Assembly: GCF_023264895.1 (NCBI RefSeq)
Contig: NZ_JAHFUY010000036.1
Coordinates: forward strand, 1 to 43,593
Length of the DNA: 43,593 bases
From: Herbiconiux sp.
GTDB lineage: Bacteria; Actinomycetota; Actinomycetes; Actinomycetales; Microbacteriaceae
Direction: 5' to 3'
In this document: piece by piece, positions 1 through 7,865 of the stretch
Position numbering within the stretch: the stretch's first letter is position 1
Layout of the letters: each line of letters opens with the position of its first letter
Position numbers and translations under genes: made by a program
The notes under the pieces: generated by a model
Databases searched by the model: none
The model's input: the letters and a program-made list of their open reading frames with translations, nothing else
Told to the model about the DNA's origin: nothing

Positions 1-549
1 GCCCGCGGACGCCAGGGCCCGCCGGGGTGCGGCGGGGCGCCGAGCCCGGAGGACGAGCGCCGCCACCGCCCAGCCGAGGCACGCGCCCGCCGTGTTCGTG
101 ATGAGGTCGTTGACGTCGGCCGTGCGACCCACGTCCATGACGTACTGGGCGATCTCGATCGAGAGCGTGACCGCGAGCGCACCCGGCAGCAGCGCGCGGA
201 ACCGGATGCCCGCGGCCGCCGCCAGGAGGCCCAGCGGCACGAAGACGAACACGTTGAGCACGGCGTCGACCGCGGATCCCCGACCGTCGAACAGGAGCGG
301 CAGGAGGTTGAGCCGCACGCCGAGGCCCGTTCCGGTGCGGAGGGTCATGTAGGCGACCGACACGCCCCAGACGAGCATGAGCAGCACCGCCGCGGTCACG
401 ACGACGGCCGGCACCCGCCCGCGCCGCGATCCCGCAGCACCCACGGGGGCGCCGACGGCCCGGCGCGGCACGAGCGCGAGTGCGAGACCGGCCATCGAGG
501 TCACGGCGAGCACCGCGGCGAACGCGAGGTTGAGGGCGAAGGTGCTCAT
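1..549 (-). CDS. VanZ-like family membrane protein (partial, C-terminus outside window)
   Basis: The gene reads leftwards from an ATG at 547-549 and stays open to base 1, giving 183 codons with the C-terminus missing. It starts with a hydrophobic helix (residues about 4-28), followed by an Arg/Gly-rich loop and a second helix. The middle has the VanZ-family pattern: NLLPLLF, then NVFVFVPLGLL, an IEIAQY helix, and GRTADVNDLITNTAGACLG. The family is named after the teicoplanin-resistance accessory protein VanZ. Most members are membrane proteins of unknown role, so resistance should not be assumed. It is divergent from the PaaX-like gene. The family call rests on these motifs only. Confidence 0.75.
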   Translation of the reverse strand, partial: MSTFALNLAFAAVLAVTSMAGLALALVPRRAVGAPVGAAGSRRGRVPAVVVTAAVLLMLVWGVSVAYMTLRTGTGLGVRLNLLPLLFDGRGSAVDAVLNVFVFVPLGLLAAAAGIRFRALLPGALAVTLSIEIAQYVMDVGRTADVNDLITNTAGACLGWAVAALVLRARRPAAPRRALASAG

Positions 550-737
550 GGTCGCTCCAGAGTGGCAGGTGGCACCGCGAGACACCTGGGGAAACGCCGG
601 GGCCCGGCTGTCCGCACGATCCACACGTGATCGACGCGGCATCCACACGCCGAGCGCGCAGCGGAGCGCGCACCGGGCACGCACCGCGCACGTGGCGGGC
701 ACGCCCGACCGCCCCGGGGCCTGGCATGATGGGGGCG

Positions 738-1613
738 ATGACCGATATCAGCCAGTCGCCCGGCACCTCGGCGGCACGCGCGTCCCGCACCATCCTGGTG
801 GGCTTCCTGGGCTCGATCGTGCGCAGGATGGGCAACTGGATGCCCATCGCCGGCGCCGTCGAGCTGATGGGTCAGTGCGGGCTCGACGAGTCGAGCGTGC
901 GCACGGCGATCTTCCGGCTCAAGCAGCGCGGCTGGCTCGTGCCCGAGGCGCGCTCGCGGGCCAAGGGCTACCTGCTCACCGATCTCGCTCTCGAGTCGCT
1001 CGCGGCGGGCGACGAGATCGTCTGGCACGCGAGGCAGGCCGCCAACCTCGACGACGGCTGGTGCGTGGTGAACTTCTCGGTGCCCGAGTCGGCCAGGGCA
1101 AAGCGGCACAAGCTGCGCGCGCACCTCGCGGCGCTCGGCTTCGGCAACATCGGCTCCGGCGTCTGGATCGCCCCGGCCCGCATGCTCGACGCGGCCAAGC
1201 GGGCCATCGAGGAGCTCGACCTCACCGGCCAGTCCGCCGTCTTCGTGGGCGACTACGCGGGCGGCCAGGAGCTCGACGAGCTGCTGCGCAACGGCTGGGA
1301 CCTGCCGGAGATCGACCAGCGCTACCGCGACTTCATCGACGACCACCTCGAGCGCGCCGAGGCCCTCGAGTCCTCCGGCACGATCGACGGCGAGGACGCC
1401 TTCGTGACCTACGTGACCGTGATCAACCAGTGGCGGAAGCTCCCCTTCCGCGACCCGGGGCTCCCGCGCGAGATCCTCGGCGACGACTGGGCGGCGCCGG
1501 CCGCGGGAGTGCTGTTCGAGCGCATGGTGACCCTCCTCGAGGGCCGCGCCCTCGCCCACGCGGCCTCGCACTGGCCGTCGGTCGCCGAGAGCGCGGGCGA
1601 CCCTCGACCGTGA
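738..1613 (+). CDS. PaaX-family transcriptional regulator
   Basis: This 291-residue protein has an N-terminal winged-helix region (about residues 15-80, with MGNWMPIAGAVELMG and SSVRTAIFRLKQRGWL). A PaaX-type central and C-terminal region follows (WCVVNFSVPESARAKRHKLR, then SGVWIAPARML). The length fits the PaaX family. Known members repress phenylacetate or related aromatic catabolic genes and respond to CoA-thioester ligands. The ATG at 738 is chosen because a G-rich stretch lies just upstream; an in-frame ATG at 726 is possible. No paa genes lie next to it. Its stop overlaps the start of the next gene by 4 bases, so the two are probably co-transcribed. The ligand is unknown. Confidence 0.85.
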   Translation: MTDISQSPGTSAARASRTILVGFLGSIVRRMGNWMPIAGAVELMGQCGLDESSVRTAIFRLKQRGWLVPEARSRAKGYLLTDLALESLAAGDEIVWHARQAANLDDGWCVVNFSVPESARAKRHKLRAHLAALGFGNIGSGVWIAPARMLDAAKRAIEELDLTGQSAVFVGDYAGGQELDELLRNGWDLPEIDQRYRDFIDDHLERAEALESSGTIDGEDAFVTYVTVINQWRKLPFRDPGLPREILGDDWAAPAAGVLFERMVTLLEGRALAHAASHWPSVAESAGDPRP

Positions 1614-2158
1614 GCGCCGTCGGCGAGGCCGCCGCCCCCGACCTCGGCAACCTGCCCCGGTTCCTCGACCATCTGGCCGAGCGCGATGACGACGCGGCCC
1701 GGTTGGCCCGACAGCTTCTCGCCGACGGCGGTGAGGTGCTCGTGTTCTGGGGGCCGCAGCAGATGGACGTGTGGCATCTCGAGGTGCGGCGCGGGCGGTG
1801 GATCGTGCTCTTCCGCATCGAGCGCGGCATGGCCGAGTGGCCCCGGATGGGGCTCGTCGCCGACCCGCCCGTCTCGTGGGACGACTATCGCCCGGTCGGC
1901 CTGGCCGTGCTCGCCTGGGCCCGAGCGAACGATGTGCCGTTCGACCTGGACGGACCAGACGACCTCCATCACGACCTGGCGTCGCACGGCCCGGCAGCTC
2001 TGGACTGGCTGGGCGACGGGCGGGTGCAGGTGTTCGATCGTCTGTGCGCCGCCTGGATGGACTACCGACACGCCCGCGTGGCCAGGGCCGGCGAGGGCGC
2101 GCGGGAGTCCGTCCGGGCCGAGGGCCTCGCGGCCCTCGAGCGTGCGGCGGCCGGATAG
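1610..2158 (+). CDS. Hypothetical protein translationally coupled to the PaaX-like regulator
   Basis: The 182-residue product starts at a GTG that overlaps the TGA of the regulator (GTGA). I do not recognise a family. It is rich in Trp, Asp and Arg and has no membrane segment or signal peptide. Features include VLVFWGPQQMDVWHLEVRR (about residues 43-61), a WPRMGLVADPPVSWDDY segment and an alpha-helical C-terminus. It looks like a soluble mixed alpha/beta protein. The 4-base overlap suggests a joint function or stoichiometry with the regulator. Codon usage matches its neighbours, which supports a real gene. Confidence 0.7.
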   Translation: MSAVGEAAAPDLGNLPRFLDHLAERDDDAARLARQLLADGGEVLVFWGPQQMDVWHLEVRRGRWIVLFRIERGMAEWPRMGLVADPPVSWDDYRPVGLAVLAWARANDVPFDLDGPDDLHHDLASHGPAALDWLGDGRVQVFDRLCAAWMDYRHARVARAGEGARESVRAEGLAALERAAAG

Positions 2159-2252
2159 TACGTCACCAACACCTGACGATCGATATATTTCGGGGATGTA
2201 AAACCTTCGGGATCGCTCGCCACGGGCATCCCGGTGCCCCTACTTTGAGTGC

Positions 2253-3359
2253 ATGACGAACATCGTGGGTTCTCTGGCCGTTCCCGACTTCAAGCTCGGG
2301 CTCTTCAGCCCCAACTGCTCCTCGGGGCTCGCGGTCACCACGGTGCCCGAGCGCTGGTCCGGCAGCTGGGACGACAACATGGCGCTCGGCCGGCTGGCCG
2401 ACGAGGTGGGCATCGACTTCCTGCTGCCGATCGCGCGCTGGATCGGCTACGGCGGCGGCACCAATTTCCACGGCTCGGTGCTCGACCCGATCGCCTGGCA
2501 GGCCGGGCTCCTCGCCATCACCGAGAAGATCAGCGTGTTCGCCACCGTGCACACCGCCTTCAACCACCCCATCGTCGTGGCGAAGGCCCTCGCCACCGCC
2601 TCGCAGATCGGGAAGGGCCGCGCGGGCCTCAACATCGTGGCCGGCTGGAACCAGCCCGAGTACGAGACCTTCGGCATCGAGCTGCCCACCGACCACGACG
2701 CCCGCTACGCCCGCGCGCAGGAGTGGTGGGACCTCATCCGCACGCTCTGGCAGTCGGAGGAGCCGTTCGACTGGAACGGCGAGTACTTCCAGTCGCAGCA
2801 CCTCGAGGGGTGGCCGAAGCCGCAGGGCGGGAGCCTCCCCGTGCTGAACGCCGGCTCGTCGAAGCAGGGGCGCGACTTCGCCGCCCGCAACGCCGACTAC
2901 GCCTTCACGGTGGTGGGCGGCCCGGAGGACGGCGCCGGCATCGTGCAGTCGATCAAGGCGGCAGGGCAAGCGGATCATGGTCGCGACGTGGGTGTGTTCA
3001 CGCTCGGTCACGTGGTCTGCCGACCCACCCGCGCCGAGGCCGAGGAGTACCTGCACTACTACGCCGACGAGAACGCCGACTGGGACGCCGTGGACAACCT
3101 GATGCGCCTGCAGGGCCTCCACGCCCAGTCGTTCACACCCGAGATGCTCGAGATGTTCCGCGGGCGCTTCGCCGCCGGGCACGGCAGCGTGCCGCTCGTG
3201 GGCTCGCCCGACGACGTGGCCGACGAGATCGCGCGCTACGCCGAGGCCGGCTTCTCAGGCATGACGCTCTCGTTCCTCAACTACACCGCCGAGCTCGGCG
3301 ACTTCGCGGCCGAGGTCATCCCCCGCCTCGAGCGGAAGGGCATCCGGCTCCCGCGCTGA
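2253..3359 (+). CDS. LLM-class flavin-dependent monooxygenase, RutA-like
   Basis: This 368-residue protein belongs to the bacterial luciferase-like family that uses reduced FMN and oxygen. The segment GRAGLNIVAGWNQPEYETFG (about residues 126-145) matches the RutA/SfnG-type subgroup, in which RutA opens the uracil ring and SfnG oxidises dimethyl sulfone. An ATG at 2253 fits the family N-terminus, but no strong ribosome site precedes it. The upstream 94 bases are AT-richer than the surroundings (GATATATTTCGGGG) and may hold the promoter. No rut or ssu-type partner genes are adjacent, so pyrimidine, sulfonate or another small N/S compound all remain possible substrates. Confidence 0.88.
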   Translation: MTNIVGSLAVPDFKLGLFSPNCSSGLAVTTVPERWSGSWDDNMALGRLADEVGIDFLLPIARWIGYGGGTNFHGSVLDPIAWQAGLLAITEKISVFATVHTAFNHPIVVAKALATASQIGKGRAGLNIVAGWNQPEYETFGIELPTDHDARYARAQEWWDLIRTLWQSEEPFDWNGEYFQSQHLEGWPKPQGGSLPVLNAGSSKQGRDFAARNADYAFTVVGGPEDGAGIVQSIKAAGQADHGRDVGVFTLGHVVCRPTRAEAEEYLHYYADENADWDAVDNLMRLQGLHAQSFTPEMLEMFRGRFAAGHGSVPLVGSPDDVADEIARYAEAGFSGMTLSFLNYTAELGDFAAEVIPRLERKGIRLPR

Positions 3360-3383
3360 CGCCGCTGCCGACACCGGATCCGC

Positions 3384-4523
3384 TCACCGCGGCACGGCGG
3401 GCCCGGTCGGCCACCGCAGGAGGGCGGCGACCCCCGACCCCGTCGGCGGCTCCACCAGGTCGACGTCATCCGGCACCCGGCGCGAGTCGGTGAACAGCAC
3501 CGACGCATCGGTGAGCACCGCGGCGCGCACGAGCGCGACGGGGGCGGGCACCGAGGCGAGCACCTCGGCCCCGAGGGCCTCCTCCGGGCTCGCCGCCAGC
3601 CACGGCTCGGCGGCGAGCGCGAGCAGCTCGCGATCGCGCAGCCGATCGGTGTCGAGCAGCAGCGTGTCGACCTGGGCCGACGCGAGCGCGTGCACGACTC
3701 CTCCGACGGTGGTCTCCACCTCGTTGTCGCCGCGACCGGCGTGCAGGGCGATGAGGTCGGCCGCCTCGTCCTTCCGCTCGGCCAGCAGCCGGGCGATCTC
3801 GTGCTCGATGTGCTCGTCGAGAGCGGCGGGGTTCGACCCCTCCGAGCGCGTGTCGACGGGCAGCACCGAGAGCAGCCGCCTCGACTCCTCGGCGAGCTCC
3901 TGCTCGAGCAGCTGGCGGGCGCGCACGTCTCCGCTCACCACGAGGAGGCTCGGCCTCCGCTCGCGCACGATGCGGTCGACCATCTCGGCGAGCTCGGCCT
4001 GGGTCTGCCGCCAGATCTCCTCGGCGTGGTTCTGGAACCGGTCGTGCCGCCATCCGCCCGCCTGCACCTTCTTGAGGGTGTCGGTGCGTCCCTGATGGGC
4101 CTCCCGCTGCTCGGGCGCCGAGGCCCCGAGGCGGTAGAGGGTGATCTCGCCGCCGTCGCGACCCGTCTCCACGACCAGGCAGCGGATCTCCGGCGGCCGG
4201 TGCTCGAAGAGCGGCACGAGGTCGGGCACCGGCCCCACCACGACGCTCTCGGGCTCGACCGCCCGGCCGGGCAGGAGCTCCTCGACCACGATCTCGCCGC
4301 CGTTCACGAGCAGGTAGAGGCAGTGCTCCCCGCCCTCGCCGCGGAGCGTCGCCATGGCATCGACCACGGCGTCGACGTCGGCGTCCGAGGCGTTCTGCGC
4401 CCGCAACCGGTCGACCACCGAGATGCGCCGCTCCTCGATCACGCTCGGCGGGTCACCCGTGTCGACCGAGACGTCGAGGTAGACCTGGCACCAGGGTCCC
4501 GTCCTCCGGTACACGTCACTCAT
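3384..4523 (-). CDS. baeRF2-type / Rv2629-like protein (bacterial eRF1-like)
   Basis: The 379-residue protein resembles Mycobacterium tuberculosis Rv2629, a DosR-regulon protein, and the bacterial archaeo-eukaryotic release factor (baeRF) class. Matching blocks include PWCQVYLDVS near the N-terminus, a VETGRDGGEITLYRLG central strand, KVQAGGWRHDRFQNHAEEIW (about 165-184), LLVVSGDVRARQLL, and a C-terminal VDTLLLDTD plus ALLRWP end. In other organisms these proteins are linked to hypoxia or dormancy and possibly ribosome rescue, but their biochemistry is poorly known. The start has a strong site (AAGGAG). It is divergent from the DUF2795 gene, with back-to-back GTCAA-containing promoter-like elements between them. 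Confidence 0.82.
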   Translation of the reverse strand: MSDVYRRTGPWCQVYLDVSVDTGDPPSVIEERRISVVDRLRAQNASDADVDAVVDAMATLRGEGGEHCLYLLVNGGEIVVEELLPGRAVEPESVVVGPVPDLVPLFEHRPPEIRCLVVETGRDGGEITLYRLGASAPEQREAHQGRTDTLKKVQAGGWRHDRFQNHAEEIWRQTQAELAEMVDRIVRERRPSLLVVSGDVRARQLLEQELAEESRRLLSVLPVDTRSEGSNPAALDEHIEHEIARLLAERKDEAADLIALHAGRGDNEVETTVGGVVHALASAQVDTLLLDTDRLRDRELLALAAEPWLAASPEEALGAEVLASVPAPVALVRAAVLTDASVLFTDSRRVPDDVDLVEPPTGSGVAALLRWPTGPAVPR

Positions 4524-4585
4524 CGCTGTTCTCCTTCCGATCGCGTCCGACCCTGTCGAGGCAACTCCACGGCATCCGGCGCGGG

Positions 4586-4597
4586 AGGGGGTTGACG
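4586..4597 (-). promoter_or_regulatory. Promoter-like element CGTCAACCCCCT upstream of the baeRF gene
   Basis: Read on the minus strand this 12-mer resembles CTGTCAAGCCCCT found on the plus strand 15 bases away, in inverted orientation. Further downstream only a weak counterpart of the GGCGGTC box is seen (GCCGTGG). The assignment is an inference from symmetry. Confidence 0.35.
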
Positions 4598-4611
4598 AAC
4601 GGAGTGCCGCT

Positions 4612-4650
4612 CTGTCAAGCCCCTGGGTGCGGTCGCGGGCGGTCCTACGG
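4612..4650 (+). promoter_or_regulatory. Putative alternative-sigma promoter upstream of the DUF2795 gene
   Basis: The element is CTGTCAAGCCCCT (4612-4624), 13 bases, then GGCGGTCCTACGG (4638-4650). The same two boxes with the same spacing stand before the manganese catalase gene at 19351-19387. The position about 60 bases before the DUF2795 start fits a promoter. Which sigma factor reads it is not shown, but the sigma-B/F/G gene at 5935 is the obvious candidate. Confidence 0.5.
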
Positions 4651-4709
4651 TGTGCGCTGACGGGCATCCGCCCGCCGGATCGACTGAAGGATCGACTGAA
4701 GGAGACACC

Positions 4710-4904
4710 ATGGCCGACAAGCCCACCCCCATCGAACTGCAGAAGCACCTCTCGGGAGTCGACTACCCCGCGAGCAAGGACGACCTGCTGGCGGCCGCCC
4801 GCGAGCAGGGGGCTCCGGATGACGTGATCGCCGCGCTCGAGGCGGTGCAGGAGGACGAGTTCGACAGCCCGACCGCCGTGAGCAGCGCCGTCAGCGGCGA
4901 CTGA
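4710..4904 (+). CDS. DUF2795 domain protein
   Basis: This is a 64-residue soluble protein. The pattern IELQKHLSGVDYPASKDDLL (residues about 7-26), followed by a helix and A..Q.APDDVIAALE, is typical of DUF2795, a short helical domain common in actinobacteria whose function is unknown. The start is set by AAGGAG seven bases before the ATG. The initiation region GAAGGAGACACCATG is almost identical to that of the small gene at 19157. The promoter-like motif it shares with Mn catalase suggests stress-related expression. The GT2 gene follows after 11 bases. Confidence 0.85.
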   Translation: MADKPTPIELQKHLSGVDYPASKDDLLAAAREQGAPDDVIAALEAVQEDEFDSPTAVSSAVSGD

Positions 4905-4915
4905 CGACGGCCCTG

Positions 4916-5773
4916 GTGACCGAGCGCAGGAGCTCCGGCCGCTGGGCCGAACCCGCCGAACCGGTGGCGGTGGAGATCGACGTCCTGATCCCCACCGCGG
5001 GCCGGGTCGCCGAGCTCGCCGTGACCCTCGCCGGGCTGGCCGCGCAGGACGGCCCGCCGTTCGGCGTGATCGTGAGCGACCAGTCCGACGACGGCGAGCC
5101 GGTGCGGCACCCGAGCGTGCAGGCCATGGTGAGGGTGCTGCGTGCCGAGGGACATCCGGTCGAGCTCGTGCGGCACGTGCCGAGGCGGGGTCTCGCCGAG
5201 CACCGGCAGTCGCTGCTCGAGCGATCGTCGGCACCGGCGGTGCTCTTCCTCGACGACGACGTCTGGCTCGAGCCCGGCCAGCTCGAGCGGCTGTGGCGCG
5301 CCCTCGGTGCGCTCGGCTGCGGTTTCGTGGGGTCGGCCGTGCAGGGGCTCTCCTACCTCGACGACGAACGGCCGCACCAGCAGGAGTCGTTCGAGCTCTG
5401 GAGCGGTGGGGTGGCTCCCGAGCGCATCCGCCGCGGCACCCCCGGCTTCGAGCGCTGGCCGCTGCACAACGCGGCGAACCTGGCACACATCGCGAGGCGC
5501 ACCGCGCTGCCGCCCGAGGGCTGGGCCGCCTACAAGATCGCGTGGGTGGGCGGCTGCGTGCTGTTCCGGCGCGACGCCCTCGTCGCATCCGGGGGCTTCG
5601 TGTTCGACCGCGAGCTGCCCGAGGGGCACTCGGGTGAGGACGTGGCGGCGCAGTGGCGGGTCATGGAGCGGTTCGGGGGCGCCGGGATCCTGCCGAGCGG
5701 GGCCGTGCACCTGGAGTCGCCGACCACGGTTCCGGATCGCAGCGTGGATGTGTTCGACGTGGCCCTCGACTGA
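4916..5773 (+). CDS. Family 2 glycosyltransferase
   Basis: The 285-residue protein has a GT-A fold pattern. It has VLIPTAGRVAELAVTL near residues 22-37, a VIVSDQSDDGEP nucleotide-binding strand and the metal-binding VLFLDDDVWLEPGQ (about 106-119). The acceptor region has WVGGCVLFRRDALVASGGF and GHSGEDVAAQWRV. No membrane segment is seen, so it probably acts on the cytoplasmic side. The GTG start fits the reading frame but has a poor ribosome site, so coupling to the DUF2795 gene 11 bases upstream is likely. Donor and acceptor sugars cannot be told. It may contribute to the glycan made by the heptose cluster downstream. Confidence 0.85.
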   Translation: MTERRSSGRWAEPAEPVAVEIDVLIPTAGRVAELAVTLAGLAAQDGPPFGVIVSDQSDDGEPVRHPSVQAMVRVLRAEGHPVELVRHVPRRGLAEHRQSLLERSSAPAVLFLDDDVWLEPGQLERLWRALGALGCGFVGSAVQGLSYLDDERPHQQESFELWSGGVAPERIRRGTPGFERWPLHNAANLAHIARRTALPPEGWAAYKIAWVGGCVLFRRDALVASGGFVFDRELPEGHSGEDVAAQWRVMERFGGAGILPSGAVHLESPTTVPDRSVDVFDVALD

Positions 5774-5778
5774 GCCGT

Positions 5779-5860
5779 GGGCGTGGGTGGGTGGGCGGAT
5801 GCGCGAGCGGCAGGCGTAGGCGTGGGCGGGTGGGCGGGATGCGTGGGCGGCAGGCGTGGG
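5779..5860 (+). repeat. G-rich imperfect direct repeat with two G-quadruplex motifs
   Basis: Two copies of a roughly 31-base G-rich unit (5790-5820 and 5829-5860) lie between the GT2 stop and the sigma gene. Within them are two canonical four-run G-tract motifs on the plus strand: runs at 5779-5795 with loops of 3, 1 and 1 bases, and at 5824-5838 with one-base loops. Confidence 0.75.
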
Positions 5861-5890
5861 CGGGATTGTCGCCGTTGGCGCCGGAGAAGG

Positions 5891-5928
5891 CAAGCCCCTT
5901 GGGGAGAAGGGCACTCGGTTCGACCGTG
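5891..5928 (+). promoter_or_regulatory. Variant of the shared promoter motif, directly before the sigma gene
   Basis: CAAGCCCCT (5891-5899) is followed after 16 bases by CGGTTCGACCGTG (5916-5928). This resembles the element at 4612-4650 with one extra spacer base. If real, transcription would begin almost at the start codon, which would mean a leaderless mRNA and autoregulation of the sigma factor. It is a weaker match than the other two copies. Confidence 0.35.
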
Positions 5929-5934
5929 TTGACC

Positions 5935-6657
5935 ATGACGGAGTACCCAGATCCGGAGGCGCTCGTGGTCGAGCACCTCTCCCTCGCCGACGCGGTGGCG
6001 CGCCGCTTCTTCCGCCACGACCGCGCCAGGGACGAGGACCTCGTGCAGGTGGCGCGGATCGGCCTGCTGAAGGCCGCCCGCCGGTTCGATCCCGAGAAGG
6101 GCGACACCTTCTCCGCCTTCGCCGTGCCCACCATGGCGGGCGAGATCAAGCGGCACCTGCGCGACCTCGGCTGGTTCGTGCGGCCTCCGCGGTCGGTGCA
6201 GGAGCTCAGGGCCCGGGTGGCCGAGGCGACCTCGCGGCTCACCCAGGAGCTCGGCCGGGCGCCCTCCCTCGCCGAGCTCACTCTCGACCTCGGCGAGTCG
6301 GCGGCCGCCGTGGTGGAGGCGAGGGCCTGCCAGCAGCACCTCTACCCGTCGTCGCTCGACGTGCCCATCGGCGACAGCCACGGTGCCACCCTCGCCGACA
6401 TCATCCCGGATGCCGCCGACGAGGTCGAGCGCGCCGACCTCGTGGTGATGCTCTGGTCGGTGCTGCGCACACTGCCCGCGCGCGAGCGGCGGGTCATCCA
6501 GCTGCGCTTCTTCGAGGACCGCACGCAGCAGGAGATCGCGGTCGAGCTGGGGGTCACCCAGATGCAGGTGTCGCGCATCCTCACGAAGACCCTCGCCCTG
6601 CTCCGGGACCGGATCGTGCACGGCGCCCCGCGCGTGCACGGGGCCGGCGCCGCGTAG
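5935..6657 (+). CDS. RNA polymerase sigma factor, SigB/SigF/SigG type
   Basis: The 240-residue protein has sigma-70 regions in order. Region 2 has DLVQVARIGLLKAARRFDP and FSAFAVPTMAGEIKRHLRD. Region 3 has LTQELGRAPSLAELTLDLG. Region 4 has LPARERRVIQLRFFEDRTQQ with a helix-turn-helix ending QMQVSRIL. The pattern matches the stress/sporulation sigma-B/F/G group, not the ECF group. The ATG at 5935 gives the expected N-terminus; an in-frame GTG at 5926 and TTG at 5929 are alternatives, and none has a well-spaced ribosome site. No anti-sigma or anti-anti-sigma gene is adjacent, although partner-switch control is usual for the family. Confidence 0.93.
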   Translation: MTEYPDPEALVVEHLSLADAVARRFFRHDRARDEDLVQVARIGLLKAARRFDPEKGDTFSAFAVPTMAGEIKRHLRDLGWFVRPPRSVQELRARVAEATSRLTQELGRAPSLAELTLDLGESAAAVVEARACQQHLYPSSLDVPIGDSHGATLADIIPDAADEVERADLVVMLWSVLRTLPARERRVIQLRFFEDRTQQEIAVELGVTQMQVSRILTKTLALLRDRIVHGAPRVHGAGAA

Positions 6658-6680
6658 GCCGGGTCTCAGGCCGGGTCTGG

Positions 6681-7700
6681 TCAGGTCTGTGCGCGGGCGA
6701 GCACCCGCCCCGCGGCCTCCAGTACGTCGGCGACACCCACCGCGAGGAGGGCCGGGTCCGGTGTGGCGGCGAACGCGTCGCCCCGCCGCACCGAGGCATC
6801 CGTGAGCACCTCGTGCGGGCCGGGCGGCGGCCCCCAGTGCTCGGGAGCGGCCGGCCCGAAGAGCACCACGGAGGGCCTGGCGTAGGCGGAGGCGAGGTGG
6901 GCGGCGCCCGTGTCGGCCGAGATCACGAGCGCCGCGTCCTCCACGACCCCCGCGAACTCGGCCAGCCCGAGCTCGCCGGCCAGCACGCTCTCCTCGGGCG
7001 CTCCGGCGAGGCGCGCGACCTCGAGGGCGCGCTCGCGCTCGGCGGCGCTGCCGGTGAAGACCACCCGGTGGCCCTGCCGGCCGAGCTCGCGCGCGACCTC
7101 CGCGAAGCGCTCGACCGGCCAGCGGCGCGAGCCGTAGAAGGCCCCGACGTGCAGCACGGTCGCGCCCACCACGTCGACGCGGTGCGGTGACGACAGGAGG
7201 CGCACCTCATCCGGATCGGCCTCGACACCGTAAGCGCGCACGAGGCGCACCCAGCGGGCCCGCTCGCCGATGTCGTCGCGCCAGACCGGGCAGCGGCCGT
7301 CGTCCTGAGCGTCGCCGGGGCGCGGCCCGTCGATCTCGTCGACGTGATGCACCATCGCCACCCTCGCCTCGAGGGCGTCGATCAGGCGCCGGCTCTCCGG
7401 TCCGCTGCCGTGCAGGTTCACCGCCACGTCGATGCGGCCGGGCGCCAGGGGCAGCAGCTCGTCGAGCCCCTTCGTGGGCAGGAGGGCATCGACGCCGTCG
7501 ACGAGGTCGACGATCGGTTCGAGCCAGCCGGGCACCGCGAGCACGAGCCGATGCTCGGGATACGACCGCCGGAGTCCGTGCAGCGCGGGCACAGCCACCA
7601 GCAGGTCACCGAGCTTGAGGGTGCGGAGCGCGAGGAGCTCGGGGCGGCCGTCGGCGTGCGCCGTGCCCGTGTCGGTGTCGGAGGTGTCCAGGAGGTGCAT
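6681..7700 (-). CDS. GT9 family glycosyltransferase (heptosyltransferase-like) no. 1
   Basis: This 339-residue protein belongs to the ADP-heptose:LPS heptosyltransferase family. LKLGDLLVAVPALHGLRRSYP (about residues 28-48) is the N-terminal acceptor-domain motif. The C-terminal nucleotide-sugar domain has HVGAFYGSRRWPVERFAEVA and the DTGAAHLASAYARPSVVLFGP signature. The enzyme would be cytosolic and GT-B-fold. It faces left, divergent from GmhB across 165 bases, at the left edge of the heptose cluster. Its presence with GmhA, GmhB and HldE supports use of an ADP-heptose donor, though some GT9 members use other sugars. The first 20 residues before the fold are low-complexity. Confidence 0.88.
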   Translation of the reverse strand: MHLLDTSDTDTGTAHADGRPELLALRTLKLGDLLVAVPALHGLRRSYPEHRLVLAVPGWLEPIVDLVDGVDALLPTKGLDELLPLAPGRIDVAVNLHGSGPESRRLIDALEARVAMVHHVDEIDGPRPGDAQDDGRCPVWRDDIGERARWVRLVRAYGVEADPDEVRLLSSPHRVDVVGATVLHVGAFYGSRRWPVERFAEVARELGRQGHRVVFTGSAAERERALEVARLAGAPEESVLAGELGLAEFAGVVEDAALVISADTGAAHLASAYARPSVVLFGPAAPEHWGPPPGPHEVLTDASVRRGDAFAATPDPALLAVGVADVLEAAGRVLARAQT

Positions 7701-7788
7701 GCGCCCACCTTCGCAGGGGTCGGCCGGTTCGGCGAGCCCCTCGACCAGCGCCGGAGCTGAACCCGCCCGCGTTCGAGCGCCGGCTGGA

Positions 7789-7832
7789 TCCGGAGCAGGA
7801 GGAGCAGCAGAAGGAGCAGGAGGAGAAGGAGT
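7789..7832 (+). repeat. Polypurine GGAGCA/GGAGAA tract
   Basis: An almost pure A/G stretch built from GGAGCA, GAAGGAG and GGAGGA steps lies in the spacer between the first GT9 gene and gmhB. It has several ribosome-site-like AGGAG words, but the gmhB start is more than 30 bases further on. Confidence 0.6.
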
Positions 7833-7834
7833 TT

Positions 7835-7850
7835 ACTTCTGCCGAGAAGT
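7835..7850. promoter_or_regulatory. Perfect inverted repeat upstream of gmhB
   Basis: ACTTCT, GCCG, AGAAGT form a perfect 6-base inverted repeat ending 15 bases before the gmhB start. It could be an operator or a small hairpin in the leader of the heptose operon. No cognate regulator is identified. Confidence 0.4.
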
Positions 7851-7865
7851 GGGAAGTGCTGGGGT

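Noticed and set aside
377-2158. 593-codon frame read as a single gene
   Set aside because: Only its last 182 codons from GTG 1610 have sensible composition. The first part overlaps the PaaX-like gene in another frame and is Arg/Pro-rich.
738-3359. PaaX-like regulator and RutA-like monooxygenase as a phenylacetate pathway
   Set aside because: No paa catabolic gene is present, and the monooxygenase family does not act on phenylacetyl-CoA.
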